Position numbers and translations under genes: made by a program. The notes under the pieces are model-generated. The model was given only the letters and a program-made list of their open reading frames with translations. It was not told the DNA's origin and ran no database searches. Shown here one piece after another: positions 24,949-33,846 of a stretch of 64,000 nucleotides of DNA (position 1 is the stretch's first letter; each line of letters begins with the position of its first letter). Source of the stretch: Nonomuraea sp. SYSU D8015 (GTDB lineage Bacteria; Actinomycetota; Actinomycetes; Streptosporangiales; Streptosporangiaceae); the NCBI RefSeq assembly GCF_008065375.1, contig NZ_VJYI01000002.1, forward strand, positions 310,001 through 374,000, in the 5' to 3' direction.

Positions 24949-25992
24949 TCATGCGGCTAGGACGTCTCGTAGGAGGGAGGCGCACAGGCCGCCGAGCACG
25001 GTGCGCGGGCCAAGCTTGGGGAGCTCGCCGCGGTTGAGAGTGGCGGTGAGTCTTGGCTGGTCAGGGAGGGTGCCGACGCAGGGTATGCCGAGCGCGGCGG
25101 CCGCCATGTCGTCGTCCACGACGCCTGGGCGGAGGATCGTGCGCAGGTCTGAGGTGTGTTTGCGGGCCTCCCCCACGACCTGGACCGTGGACAGGATTCC
25201 GCGTACGTCGGCCGCCGCGACCACCAGGGTGGCCTTCGCCCTCGTGAGGGCCTCGACGGCGGCCGGGTCGAGGTGGCGCGGGAGGTCCACGACCACCAGG
25301 TCGAAGCCCCGCTGAGCGGCTTCGAGGACCGATCGCATGGCCTGGGCGGGGATCGCCGCCACCTCGCCCCGGTGGAAGGACAGGACCGCCAGGTCGCCGA
25401 ACGACGGCAACGCCGCCTGCAGGGCGCTGCAGCCGATCCGGCCCTCCCTCGCCACCAGGTCTCCCCAGCGGGCGCCCGGCGCCTCCTCGTGGCCCAGCAG
25501 CGCGTCGATGCCGCCGCCCAGCGGATCGGCGTCTACGAGCAGGGTGCGGAGGTGGCCGCTGCCGGAGGCGTGCAGGGCCAGGCAGGCCGACAGCACGCTC
25601 GCGCCTACCCCGCCGCAGCCGCCGATCACGCAGATGACCGCCCCCGAGCGGGGCTCCGGCTCCATGGCGTCCGCGAACCGCTCCACGAGGTGGCGTTCGT
25701 CGCCGGGGAGGCTCACGACGGACTGGGCGCCGACCGCCACGCATTTTCGCCAGGTGTCCGGGTCGTCCGGCTCTCTGGTGACGAGGAGCACCTGGTCTCG
25801 GGCGGGGGGTGAGGTCGCGGCCACGGCCTCCGCCTGGTCGGCGCCGACTGCTATGAGCGGGGCGAGGTTCCAGTAGGGGCGGGCGTGGGCGGGAACATGG
25901 GCCACGTCCAGTTGTGCGCCGGCTGCGGCGGCTATGCGGACCAGGTCGTCGAGCAGGGCGTGGTCCTCGGTGATGACCAGGGGACGGTGCAT
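24949..25992 (-). CDS. ssd: Septum-site-determining protein Ssd / CpaE-like
   Basis: 347 residues. An N-terminal receiver-like domain (TEDHALLDDLV; RKCVAVGAQSVVSLPGDE) precedes a MinD/ParA-type ATPase fold. The P-loop reads GGCGGVGASVLSA and lacks the Lys/Thr of a standard KGGVGKT, which is also the known condition in Rv3660c-type Ssd proteins. DADPLGGGIDALLG and DLVVVDLPRHLD are the switch regions. It is the first gene of the Tad operon; in mycobacteria it affects septation, in other bacteria it localises the pilus. Confidence 0.88.
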   Translation of the reverse strand: MHRPLVITEDHALLDDLVRIAAAAGAQLDVAHVPAHARPYWNLAPLIAVGADQAEAVAATSPPARDQVLLVTREPDDPDTWRKCVAVGAQSVVSLPGDERHLVERFADAMEPEPRSGAVICVIGGCGGVGASVLSACLALHASGSGHLRTLLVDADPLGGGIDALLGHEEAPGARWGDLVAREGRIGCSALQAALPSFGDLAVLSFHRGEVAAIPAQAMRSVLEAAQRGFDLVVVDLPRHLDPAAVEALTRAKATLVVAAADVRGILSTVQVVGEARKHTSDLRTILRPGVVDDDMAAAALGIPCVGTLPDQPRLTATLNRGELPKLGPRTVLGGLCASLLRDVLAA

Positions 25993-26555
25993 CTCGGCCT
26001 CCCGTTTCGGTGGGAGGTCCAGGGTGCTGTGGATCGCCGGTGCCGCGAGGGGGCGAACGGGGTTCTGGGGATAGGCGGTGTCGAAGGTGGCGGTGCCTGT
26101 GGACAGCGGCCGGCCCAGCCGCCGCGGGCAGTAGGCCCGGTAGCGGAGGCAGCAGTCAGTGCTACGAGGCCACAGGTGCGGGGACTACACGAAGGCGGCT
26201 CACAGAGCGCGGGCGACGAGGGCATGCGGAGGCACGGGAGCGCGGACCAACGGAGCGCTGGCAGCCCTGGAGAGCGCAGGCCGCAAGGCATGAGGCGCGG
26301 GGGCCGGGGCGCGGGGGGCGCTGGCGGGCGAAAAGGCGAGCGAGCCCAGGAGTGCGCGCCGAGGAGCGCGCAGGTGCAGGGGTCGCGCAGACGCAGGGGT
26401 GCGTGCCCAGCAGCGCGCAGCGCGCGGGGCGGCGCGGAGTCGCGGGAGCGTGAGGGCGGGGACGGTGCCGCAGCGCGCTCGGGCGTGAGGCCTCAGGAGC
26501 GCGGACCAAGGGAGCCGGGGGTGGGTGAGGCTGAAGGCACCGGGGTGTGGGTGGG
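25993..26555. other. Gene-free purine-rich region upstream of ssd
   Basis: About 560 bases, strongly purine-rich on the plus strand from 26200 onward, with many GGAGCGCGG/GCGCGC words. No reading frame carries family features. It separates ssd from the 6C RNA and should hold the ssd promoter. Confidence 0.55.
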
Positions 26556-26653
26556 AAAAGGGGCGACCCCCGCCGGGGGGGAGAGCGGGGGTCGCCTGAT
26601 CGGTCCGGCTCCGGGGGGGTAGAGCCGGTCCCGTTTCAGAAGAAAGCTTTCAT
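26556..26653 (-). ncRNA. 6C small RNA (B11-like)
   Basis: Read on the minus strand: a GAAAGCUUUC stretch near the 5' end, a first stem (26628-26622/26611-26605) whose loop contains seven C, an 8-base linker, a second 12-bp stem (26596-26585/26573-26562) whose loop also contains seven C, and a U-tract at 26559-26556. Two adjacent stems with runs of at least six loop cytosines define the actinobacterial 6C family. The position next to ssd is the same as that of B11 beside Rv3660c in M. tuberculosis. The 5' end is approximate. 6C RNAs are linked to control of replication and secretion genes. Confidence 0.88.
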
Positions 26654-27173
26654 CACTTCACCTGAGCCTGGCAAGGGACTTGCAAACCTATCCTGCACAA
26701 GGCCCCTCCAGTTTCCGGCGATACCACCGTATGCTGCCCGATCGGATCGAGTTTCGTCGAGCAGCAATCTCGCATTTTCGCCAAGTTTTTTCGCCGACTG
26801 ATAACGATCACATAAAGATGATCACAGAGAGTGATCGTCACGGCCGGGTAACGCCGATCGGCGCCCGCTACACCCCCTATGCCCCGATGATCGCGCCCAT
26901 CCGCAAGTAAAGGTCTTGGCCCAAGGGGTTCCCATCAGGGCGGATCCGTCGTAGAAAGGTGTCACGGACCACTTGTCCGGGTGCATCAGCCGGGCACCCA
27001 CGCGCGACCAGCCGCGGGAGGCGCGTCGTGACGGGCTTGACCCGCTCCGACGGATAGAGGTGCACGCTTGGTAACCCGGCGTGATGCGCCGGCAGACGGC
27101 GTCTCGTTCTGAGGCGCCGTCAGCTATGTCAGCCGCCCCGCCGCGCCGGTCGTCCGCGGCGGCAGCGCTTCGC
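26654..27173. other. Gene-free region: AT-rich promoter-like part and structured element
   Basis: 520 bases without a gene. Positions 26700-26850 are AT-rich for this genome and contain GATCAC at 26806-26811 and 26820-26825 plus inverted GTGATC at 26831-26836. They probably hold the 6C promoter (minus) and perhaps one facing right. The nested stems at 26944-27055 and two further hairpins (27077-27093 and about 27096-27121) follow. Confidence 0.6.
26944..27055. ncRNA. Candidate structured RNA or cis-element, family unknown
   Basis: Perfectly nested complementary segments: closing stem ATCCGTCG/CGACGGAT (26944-26951/27048-27055), inner stem GTCACG/CGTGAC (26961-26966/27027-27032), and inside it two adjacent hairpins, GGGTGC/GCACCC (26979-26984/26994-26999) and ACGCGC/GCGCGT (27000-27005/27021-27026). 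A 5-bp stem at 26965-26979 competes slightly. The folded shape is a multibranch domain like those of riboswitches and sRNAs. The strand is undecided. It matches no family I can name. Confidence 0.45.
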
Positions 27174-27953
27174 TCAGCCCCTTTGCATGGCCTCGCAGAT
27201 CGCGGTCGTCTCCCGCACGCCGAGGGTTACCGCGGAGGCACACTGTTGTACCCACTGCGCGACGCCCTCGGGCGTCCCGTTCAGGTACGCCCGCAGCCCC
27301 TCCCCGTACGGCAGCTCCAGATGCCCCACCTCGACGGCCACCAGCGACTTCGGGTCCAGCCCGTACTCGACCAGGGTCAGCCGCTCGGCCGAGCGCGCCA
27401 CCACCCCGTCGGCCGTCCCGAACGGCCGCAGCACGGCCAGCTCCGCGTGCACCACGGCGGCGAGCACGATCGCGGGGGCCTTCGTCGGACGTTCGAGCAG
27501 GTCCATCAGGCCGTCCACACGGACGGCGGTCTCCTTGGCGTCCGGCGCGGGCCCCAGGCCGAGCGGGTCCGGGGCCTCGTCCTCGGTACGGGGGCGGCCC
27601 AGCGCGGGCTGGGGCGCGAGACCGGCAGCCGCGACCGTGTGCAGGCGGGCCAGCACCTGCCTCGGCGCCCGGCGCCAGGTGGCGCCCAGCCGGCCCATCT
27701 CCGCCGACGCGCGCAGCGCTCCCTGGACGAGCGGGTCATGGACCTCGTCCCGACGCAGGGCGTCCAGTGGCACGTCGACGCCCTCGACGGCAGCCGACGC
27801 GCGGGCGCCGCGCAGGGACGACTCCGTGGACACCGCGGGGCTGGCCCGGCGCAGCACGCGGTGGCGGTAGAGCCGGTCGACGGCCTGGCGGGCCTCCTCC
27901 ACCGCGTCCGGCACACCGGGGAACCGCGCGATGACGGCCAATGGGTCACTCAC
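27174..27953 (-). CDS. Fic-fold-like protein with degenerate catalytic motif
   Basis: 259 residues from GTG 27953. The protein is largely alpha-helical. Near residue 200, HAELAVLRPFGTADGVVARS aligns with the Fic motif region HPFx(D/E)GNGRxxR, but the catalytic His is Arg and the Asn-Gly-Arg is not kept, so AMP transfer of the usual kind is unlikely. Automatic annotations of similar actinobacterial proteins vary (oxidoreductase, Fic). It is divergent from acs, a pairing kept in related genomes. Function unknown. Confidence 0.65.
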   Translation of the reverse strand: MSDPLAVIARFPGVPDAVEEARQAVDRLYRHRVLRRASPAVSTESSLRGARASAAVEGVDVPLDALRRDEVHDPLVQGALRASAEMGRLGATWRRAPRQVLARLHTVAAAGLAPQPALGRPRTEDEAPDPLGLGPAPDAKETAVRVDGLMDLLERPTKAPAIVLAAVVHAELAVLRPFGTADGVVARSAERLTLVEYGLDPKSLVAVEVGHLELPYGEGLRAYLNGTPEGVAQWVQQCASAVTLGVRETTAICEAMQRG

Positions 27954-28333
27954 GGACCCGACCTTACCCGCGAGTACGACCCGCTCCTTCAAACAGCCCC
28001 CAACGCCCGAACAAGCCCCCCGAACAAGCCCTTCCGCCAAACAGACGCCGCCATTGAAGAGATCCCGGCACCTCACTGCCTGTGAATGTCGGCCATCCGG
28101 ACCACCGTCAAAGAGGCCGCGCCCGGGGGACCCATAATCCCGTTCCGACGCAGCCGCATATTTTCCCGATTTCAAGATGACAACATTTCAGCCGCATTTG
28201 TAATGCAGTCTGATAAGAGCTCCCCCATCTCCGCCCACACGGTACAGACCTGTCTAGACCTCTTGTGTGTAGTGGCCGTGAGCTGGTGAAGTGGGACACG
28301 ACCTATCCAACCTGGCCATAGAAGGAGCACGAG
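27954..28333. other. Divergent promoter region between the Fic-like gene and acs
   Basis: 380 bases. AT-rich at 28160-28215, with a 13-bp palindrome GCATT-TGT-AATGC at 28194-28206 and TGATAA just after it. These probably belong to acs regulation. GAAGGAG at 28321-28327 is the acs ribosome-binding site. No gene is seen. Confidence 0.5.
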
Positions 28334-30307
28334 GTGGCCCCGGAGACCCCTGGCACCGAACCCCAGGCGCTGTCCAACCTGCTGCAGGAGAACCGCCGGT
28401 TCGCACCTCCGGCTGACCTGGCGGCGGCCGCGAACGTGACCGCAGCCGCATATGACGAGGCCGCCGCAGACCGTCTCGCCTTCTGGGAACGCGCGGCCGA
28501 GCGGCTGACCTGGGCCAAACGGTGGGACAAGACCCTCGAATGGAACGCCCCCTTCGCCAAGTGGTTCATCGGCGGCGAGCTCAACGTCGCCTACAACTGC
28601 GTCGACCGCCACGTCGAGGAGGGCCGCGGCGACAAGGTCGCCTACTACTGGGAGGGTGAGCCGGACGGCGACACCCGGACCCTCACCTACAACGACCTGA
28701 AGACCGAGGTCAGCAAGGCCGCCAACGCCCTTCAGGAGCTGGGCGTCGGCAAGGGCGACCGCGTCGCCATCTACATGCCCATGATCCCCGAGCTGCCGAT
28801 CGCGATGCTGGCCTGCGCCCGCATCGGCGCGATCCACTCGGTGGTGTTCGGCGGGTTCTCGGCGAGCGCGCTGAAGAGCCGCATCGACGACGCCGACGCC
28901 AAGTTGGTGATCACGGCTGACGGCGGCTACCGCAGGGGCAAGCCGAGCGCGCTCAAGCCGACCGTGGACGAGGCCGTCGCCGAGTGCCCGCAGGTGGAGC
29001 ACGTCCTCGTCGTACGGCGTACCGGCCAGGACGTCCCCACGAACGGCAAGGACGTGTGGTGGCACGACCTGGTCGACCGCCAGAGCGACCAGCACACCGC
29101 CGAGCCCCACGACGCAGAGGATCCGCTGTACATCCTCTACACCAGCGGCACCACCGGTAAGCCCAAGGGCATCCTGCACACGACCGGCGGCTACCTCACC
29201 CAGACGGCCTGGACGCACCACGCGGTCTTCGACCTCAAGCCGGAGACCGACATCTACTGGTGCACGGCCGACATCGGCTGGGTGACCGGCCACTCCTACA
29301 TCGTGTACGGCCCCCTCGCCAACGGCGCCACCAGCGTCATCTACGAGGGCACCCCGGACACCCCGCACCGCGGCCGGTTCTGGGAGATCGTGCAGAAGTA
29401 CAAGATCACGATCCTCTACACCGCCCCAACGGCGATCCGGACGTTCATGAAGTGGGGCGACGACATCCCCGCCAAGCATGACATGTCCAGCCTGCGCATC
29501 CTGGGCTCCGTCGGCGAGCCGATCAACCCCGAGGCGTACGTCTGGTACCGCGAGCACATCGGCGGCAACCGCTGCCCGGTCGTCGACACCTGGTGGCAGA
29601 CGGAGACCGGCGCCATCATGATCAGCCCGCTTCCCGGCGTGACCGCGGGCAAGCCCGGCGCCGCGATGCGCCCGCTCCCCGGCATCACCGCGGACGTCGT
29701 CGACGACCAGGGCAACAGCGTCCCCGACGGGGGCGGCGGGTTCCTCGTGGTCAAGGAGCCGTGGCCGTCGATGCTCCGCACGATCTGGGGCGACGACCAG
29801 CGCTACATCGACACGTACTGGAGCCGCTTCGAGGAAATGTACTTCCCCGGCGACGGCGCCAAGAAGGACGATGACGGCGACCTGTGGCTGCTCGGCCGCG
29901 TGGACGACGTCATGCTGGTCTCCGGCCACAACATCTCCACCACCGAGGTGGAGAGCGCGCTGGTCAGCCACCCGAAGGTGGCCGAGGCGGCCGTGGTGGG
30001 CGCGACCGACCCGGTGACCGGGCAGGCCATCGTGTCGTTCGTGATCCTGCGCGGCAGCGCCGAGGAGAGCGACGACATCGCCACCGACCTGCGCAACCAC
30101 GTGGCCAAGACGCTCGGCCCGATCGCCAAGCCGCGGCAGATCCTGGTCGTGCCCGAGCTGCCCAAGACCCGCTCGGGCAAGATCATGCGTCGTCTGCTGC
30201 GTGACGTGGCCGAGAACCGCAGCATCGGCGACGTCACCACCCTGGCCGACAGCACGGTGATGAACCTGATCTCCGAGAAGCTCCCCTCGGCCAAGTCCGA
30301 GGACTGA
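28334..30307 (+). CDS. acs: Acetyl-CoA synthetase
   Basis: 657 residues from GTG 28334. It activates acetate to acetyl-CoA through acetyl-AMP. The AMP-forming motif [11 protein letters not shown], the acetate pocket segment TWWQTETGA, the hinge region [15 protein letters not shown], and the C-terminal [11 protein letters not shown] are intact. The Lys of that last motif is residue 616, the site at which Acs is switched off by acetylation in other bacteria. It is monocistronic with a terminator downstream. Confidence 0.96.
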   Translation: MAPETPGTEPQALSNLLQENRRFAPPADLAAAANVTAAAYDEAAADRLAFWERAAERLTWAKRWDKTLEWNAPFAKWFIGGELNVAYNCVDRHVEEGRGDKVAYYWEGEPDGDTRTLTYNDLKTEVSKAANALQELGVGKGDRVAIYMPMIPELPIAMLACARIGAIHSVVFGGFSASALKSRIDDADAKLVITADGGYRRGKPSALKPTVDEAVAECPQVEHVLVVRRTGQDVPTNGKDVWWHDLVDRQSDQHTAEPHDAEDPLYILYTSGTTGKPKGILHTTGGYLTQTAWTHHAVFDLKPETDIYWCTADIGWVTGHSYIVYGPLANGATSVIYEGTPDTPHRGRFWEIVQKYKITILYTAPTAIRTFMKWGDDIPAKHDMSSLRILGSVGEPINPEAYVWYREHIGGNRCPVVDTWWQTETGAIMISPLPGVTAGKPGAAMRPLPGITADVVDDQGNSVPDGGGGFLVVKEPWPSMLRTIWGDDQRYIDTYWSRFEEMYFPGDGAKKDDDGDLWLLGRVDDVMLVSGHNISTTEVESALVSHPKVAEAAVVGATDPVTGQAIVSFVILRGSAEESDDIATDLRNHVAKTLGPIAKPRQILVVPELPKTRSGKIMRRLLRDVAENRSIGDVTTLADSTVMNLISEKLPSAKSED

Positions 30308-30321
30308 CACCACCCGATAAC

Positions 30322-30356
30322 GGCGCATGTCCCGATAAGTCGGGGCATGCGCCTTC
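30322..30356 (+). terminator. Terminator-like stem-loop after acs
   Basis: 14-bp arms GGCGCATGTCCCGA (30322-30335) and TCGGGGCATGCGCC (30340-30353) with one G-U pair and a 4-base loop, then TTCCC. It lies 15 bases after the acs stop. The T-run is short. Confidence 0.75.
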
Positions 30357-30628
30357 CCATTGGGCGCGACCTTCGCCGGGCCAGTTCCCGACGTGGCCGC
30401 GCCGAAGCCCCGGGGAGACAGGGGGCGGGGCGTCGATCGCGTTCCGGCAGGGGGCGCGGCCGGACGCACGAGGCCTGGGCGTTATCTTCTCCGATCGGGT
30501 AGATCTGGGAGTCTAAGGAGCTCCACTGCCGGGACATGGCGGCGATACGCAGCACGTTCGGCTACGCGGGCGTCGCAATGCGCAAGATGATGATTGACAC
30601 GGCCACCGGGCCTCGATAGGAGACGTTC

Positions 30629-31069
30629 ATGCCGCAGACTCCCGAGGAAGAATCCCTGGGCTCCCTCGTCGCCCAGGCGAGCGCCCATATCTCGTCCCTG
30701 GTCCGCTCGGAGATCGAGCTGGCCAAGGCCGAGTTCAGGTTCGACGCCAAGCGGGTCGGCACGGCAGGGGGGCTGTTCGCCGCGGCTGCGTTCATGGCGC
30801 ATCTGTGCTTGATCCTCGCCTCCTTCACCATCGCGTACGTGCTGGCCCAGTGGCTGCCGAATTGGGCGGCGTTCCTCATCGTGACCATGTTCTATCTGGT
30901 GGTCGCGGCTCTGCTCGTGTTCATCGGGATCAGGCGGCTCAAGGGGCTGGCGGGGATGAAGCGCACCGCCAGGTCGATCAAGGGACTCAAGGAGATCGCC
31001 ACCCCCGAGGAGCCGGCGCTCCCCGCGACACTCCCAGATCGCGAGCCGGTGACCCGCGATGGCAGCTGA
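30629..31069 (+). CDS. Actinobacterial holin-X (phage holin) family membrane protein
   Basis: 146 residues. A cytosolic amphipathic N-terminus (SLVRSEIELAKAEFR) precedes two adjacent membrane helices (GLFAAAAFMAHLCLILASFTIAYVL region and AAFLIVTMFYLVVAALLVFI region) and a basic C-terminal tail. This is the holin-X/DUF1469 layout, corresponding to Rv3669 in gene order. It overlaps the hydrolase gene by 11 bases. The family name reflects sequence class; lysis activity is not implied. Confidence 0.8.
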   Translation: MPQTPEEESLGSLVAQASAHISSLVRSEIELAKAEFRFDAKRVGTAGGLFAAAAFMAHLCLILASFTIAYVLAQWLPNWAAFLIVTMFYLVVAALLVFIGIRRLKGLAGMKRTARSIKGLKEIATPEEPALPATLPDREPVTRDGS

Positions 31070-31979
31070 CGAGTCCGTCGTACAGATCCAGGGGCCCTGG
31101 ACGCACCGCGCGGTGCACGCGGGCGGCACCCGCTTCCACGTCGTCGAGGCCGGCGAAGGGCCGCTGGTCCTGCTGTTGCACGGGTTCCCGCAGTTCTGGT
31201 GGACCTGGCGGCACCAGCTCGTCTCGCTGCCGAAGGCCGGATACCGGGCGGTCGCGGCCGATCTTCGCGGCTACGGCGGCAGCGACAAGCCGCCGCGCGG
31301 CTACGACCTGCCCACGCTGGCCGCCGACGCGGCCGGGCTGATCCGGGCGCTGGGCGAGACCGGGGCGATCGTGGTCGGGCACGACTGGGGAGGCCTGCTG
31401 GCCTGGACGATGGCCGTGCTCGACCCCAAATGTGTGCGGCGGCTGGTCGCCGTGTCCGCGCCCCATCCGCTGCGGATGCGCAACGCGCTGCTGACCGACC
31501 CGTTCGGCCAGCTCAAGGCCAGCGGCGGGGCACTGGGATACCAGGTGCCGCTGCTGCCCGAGTTCCGTCTCACTCGGCGTGACGCGGCGCTGGTGGGCCG
31601 GTTCCTCGAGGACTGGTCGCGACCGGGCTGGCCGGAGGCCGAGGACGCGCGGGTCTACCGGGAGGCGTTCACGATCCCGGCCGTGGCGCACTGCGCGCTG
31701 GAGTACCACCGCTGGTTCGGCCGCTCCCAGTTGCGACCCGACGGCCGCCGGTACGCCCGCGCCATGCGCACCGAGATCGAGGCCCCCACGCTGCAGCTGC
31801 ACGGCGCCCTCGACCCGCGCGCCCTGCCGCGTACGGCGCAGGGCTCGAGCCGCTACGTGGCGGCCCCGTACCGGTGGCGGCTGCTCGAAGGAGCCGGCCA
31901 CTTCCCCCACGAGGAGATTCCCGACGTGTTCGACACCGAGCTGCTCGGCTGGCTGGCAGACCCGGAGCCCGACCGATGA
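31059..31979 (+). CDS. Epoxide hydrolase-like alpha/beta hydrolase
   Basis: 306 residues. The oxyanion-hole motif HGFPQFWWTWRHQ and the nucleophile elbow GHDWGG, with Asp109 rather than Ser, mark it as an epoxide hydrolase or dehalogenase-type enzyme. The catalytic His is in EGAGHFPHEE. A cap domain (residues about 140-215) is present. It corresponds to EphE (Rv3670) in the conserved order and is coupled to both neighbours by overlap. Confidence 0.88.
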   Translation: MAADESVVQIQGPWTHRAVHAGGTRFHVVEAGEGPLVLLLHGFPQFWWTWRHQLVSLPKAGYRAVAADLRGYGGSDKPPRGYDLPTLAADAAGLIRALGETGAIVVGHDWGGLLAWTMAVLDPKCVRRLVAVSAPHPLRMRNALLTDPFGQLKASGGALGYQVPLLPEFRLTRRDAALVGRFLEDWSRPGWPEAEDARVYREAFTIPAVAHCALEYHRWFGRSQLRPDGRRYARAMRTEIEAPTLQLHGALDPRALPRTAQGSSRYVAAPYRWRLLEGAGHFPHEEIPDVFDTELLGWLADPEPDR

Positions 31980-32419
31980 GAGACCGCGACCCCGAAGGCC
32001 GGCCGCGCCAGGCCAGGCCGCGCGACACGTTCGGCAGGCCGCTCCCCTACGGCTCGCCGGGCGTGCCCAGAGTGCCCGACGACTACGCGCCCACCACCGA
32101 GCAGGCCCTCGCCGACGGCCGCCGGTTCCTGAGCGAGGGGCTGCCGTTCAACGCGCACGAGGTGTTCGAGGGGCGCTGGAAATGCGCCCCCGAGGAGGAG
32201 CGCGACCTGTGGCAGGGCCTCGCGCAGATCTGTGTCGGGCTGACGCATCTGCAGCGCGGCAACGGGCGCGGCGCGGTGACGCTCTTCAGCCGGGGCGCGG
32301 CGAAGGCGCAGGCGTACGGCGGCGCGTACGACGCCGTCGGCAAGGCCGCCTCCGACCTGAGCCAGGACAGCGACCCGGAGCAGGCGATCGCCCTGATCCT
32401 GGACAAACTCCCCGAATAG
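31976..32419 (+). CDS. DUF309 family protein
   Basis: 147 residues from ATG 31976, which overlaps the hydrolase stop (ATGA). The helical core FNAHEVFEGRWKCAPEEERD, then WQGLAQICVGLTHLQRGN, is the DUF309 signature (His-Glu-x-x-Glu and Trp-x-Gly). The first 40 residues are Arg/Pro-rich. The biochemical role of the family is not known; the coupling suggests a shared expression unit with the holin-X and hydrolase genes. Confidence 0.8.
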   Translation: MRDRDPEGRPRQARPRDTFGRPLPYGSPGVPRVPDDYAPTTEQALADGRRFLSEGLPFNAHEVFEGRWKCAPEEERDLWQGLAQICVGLTHLQRGNGRGAVTLFSRGAAKAQAYGGAYDAVGKAASDLSQDSDPEQAIALILDKLPE

Positions 32420-32445
32420 GGCAGATAGGGGGCCGCTGTGGTCCG

Positions 32446-32537
32446 GTGACGTGCCCGATCAGCGCAGCGCCGGGCCAGTGACGTGCCCGATCAGTACAGC
32501 GCCGGTCGGATGACGTGCCGGTCAGCGCAGCGCGGCG
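32446..32537. repeat. Nearly three tandem copies of a 32-bp unit
   Basis: Unit GTGACGTGCCCGATCAG... at 32446-32477 and 32478-32509, then a shorter diverged copy from 32510. It lies in the 150-base space between the convergent DUF309 and marP genes. Confidence 0.8.
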
Positions 32538-32573
32538 AGTACGCGATCAGCGTGACGTCCAGCCGGAGGTGAG

Positions 32574-33764
32574 TCAGTCGCACTCCTGCGTGCTGGCCGG
32601 CACGGTGTCGTTGCGGCCGGCGGAGGCGTCGGGAGCGACCTCCTCGGCCGTCAGCACGTAGCCGGTCTCCTTCTCGTTGACCGCCGCCGCGAAGATCACG
32701 CCGTAGACCCGGCCGTCGACCGTGAGCAGCGGGCCGCCGGAGTTGCCGGGCAGGACCGTGCCGCGGATCGCGTACACCTGGCGGGTGACGGTGTTCTCCC
32801 GGTAGATGTCGGGGCCCTCGGCGTCGAGCCGGCCGCCGATCCTGGCCGGCTCGGCGGTGAACCCCTTGCCCTTGGGGAATCCTGCGATGATCGCGTTGTC
32901 GCCCCGGCCGCCCTCGCCGTCGAAGGCGAGCTGCGGCAGGCTGAGCCCGGGCACGTAGAGCACGGCGATGTCGCGGCGCGGGTTGTAGCGCACGACCGTG
33001 GCCGAGTGTCTGACGTTGTTGTGGTCGATGACCTGCAGGTCCCTGGTCACGCCCGCGACCACGTGCGCGTTGGTCATGATCCGGCCGGGGGCGTAGACGA
33101 ATCCCGTGCCCTCGATGTGCTTGTTGCAGCTCTCGGCGTTGCCCTGCACCTTGACGATCGCCCGCCGGGCCCGGCCGAGCCGGTCGCCCTGCAGCACGCT
33201 CTGGTCCGGCGGCGGCACGTCGATGATCGTGCCCGCGCCGATGGCGTCGAAGACCGGCGGGAACTCCGAGCGGTCGATGAACTTCTTGAACGGCTGCTGC
33301 CAGTTGCGGGCGGCCTGCGGGATCGCCTCGTCGACCGTGGTGAGCAGCGCGGAGTTCTTCACCTGGTCGACGAGCGCGGTGAAGCTGGTGGAGATGATCA
33401 GCGACCCGATCAGCCAGGCGAAGATCAGCACGGACAGCGCGCTGGCGAACGTGCCGCCGACGGCGTCGGCCAGCTTGGCGGGCTCCCAGGTGACGTGGCT
33501 GCGTACGACGGCGCCTATGGTCGAGGAGGCGAACTGGCCGATGGTGGCCGACAGGAAGACGATCACGATGGCCAGCAGCGCCTGCGGCGTGTCGCCGTCC
33601 ACGACGGCCTTGGCGATCGGTGGCGCGATGAAGATGCCGAGCACGGCGCCGCCGGCGAACCCCACCAGGCTCATCGCCCCGATGATGAAGCCCTGGCGGT
33701 AACCCGAGATGCCGAAGGCCACCATGAGGCCGATCAAGATGAGGTCAAGCAGATCACCGCGCAC
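32574..33764 (-). CDS. marP: MarP-like membrane serine protease (CvpA-trypsin fusion)
   Basis: 396 residues from GTG 33764. Four N-terminal membrane helices form a CvpA-like domain (LILIGLMVAFGISGYRQG is the first). A periplasmic chymotrypsin-fold protease follows with His in MTNAHVVAG, Asp in PRRDIAVLYV and Ser in LPGNSGGPLL. A Cys pair (ESCNK and the C-terminal ECD) may form the redox disulfide known in MarP. In M. tuberculosis (Rv3671c) it is needed for acid resistance by processing a wall hydrolase. Gene order agrees. Confidence 0.92.
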   Translation of the reverse strand: MRGDLLDLILIGLMVAFGISGYRQGFIIGAMSLVGFAGGAVLGIFIAPPIAKAVVDGDTPQALLAIVIVFLSATIGQFASSTIGAVVRSHVTWEPAKLADAVGGTFASALSVLIFAWLIGSLIISTSFTALVDQVKNSALLTTVDEAIPQAARNWQQPFKKFIDRSEFPPVFDAIGAGTIIDVPPPDQSVLQGDRLGRARRAIVKVQGNAESCNKHIEGTGFVYAPGRIMTNAHVVAGVTRDLQVIDHNNVRHSATVVRYNPRRDIAVLYVPGLSLPQLAFDGEGGRGDNAIIAGFPKGKGFTAEPARIGGRLDAEGPDIYRENTVTRQVYAIRGTVLPGNSGGPLLTVDGRVYGVIFAAAVNEKETGYVLTAEEVAPDASAGRNDTVPASTQECD

Positions 33765-33846
33765 GCTTCAAAGGTAGCCAGCGATACGGTCAAGCGTGCA
33801 CGTCTTCGGCCAGGACGGCGTCACCCTGCTTACTACCTTGGGCGGT

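Noticed and set aside
25885..26622. Open frames in the purine-rich region upstream of ssd
   Set aside because: Translations are Gly/Arg/Glu low-complexity, no ribosome-binding site or homology, and one overlaps the 6C RNA.
28172..30469. A 765-codon open frame opposite acs
   Set aside because: Antisense shadow of a fully conserved acetyl-CoA synthetase.
30629..31069. Prophage remnant, because of the holin-family protein
   Set aside because: Holin-X proteins are normal chromosomal genes in Actinobacteria; the neighbours are conserved core genes and no phage gene is present.
32446..32537. CRISPR-like repeat
   Set aside because: Direct tandem units without unique spacers and no cas gene in the window.
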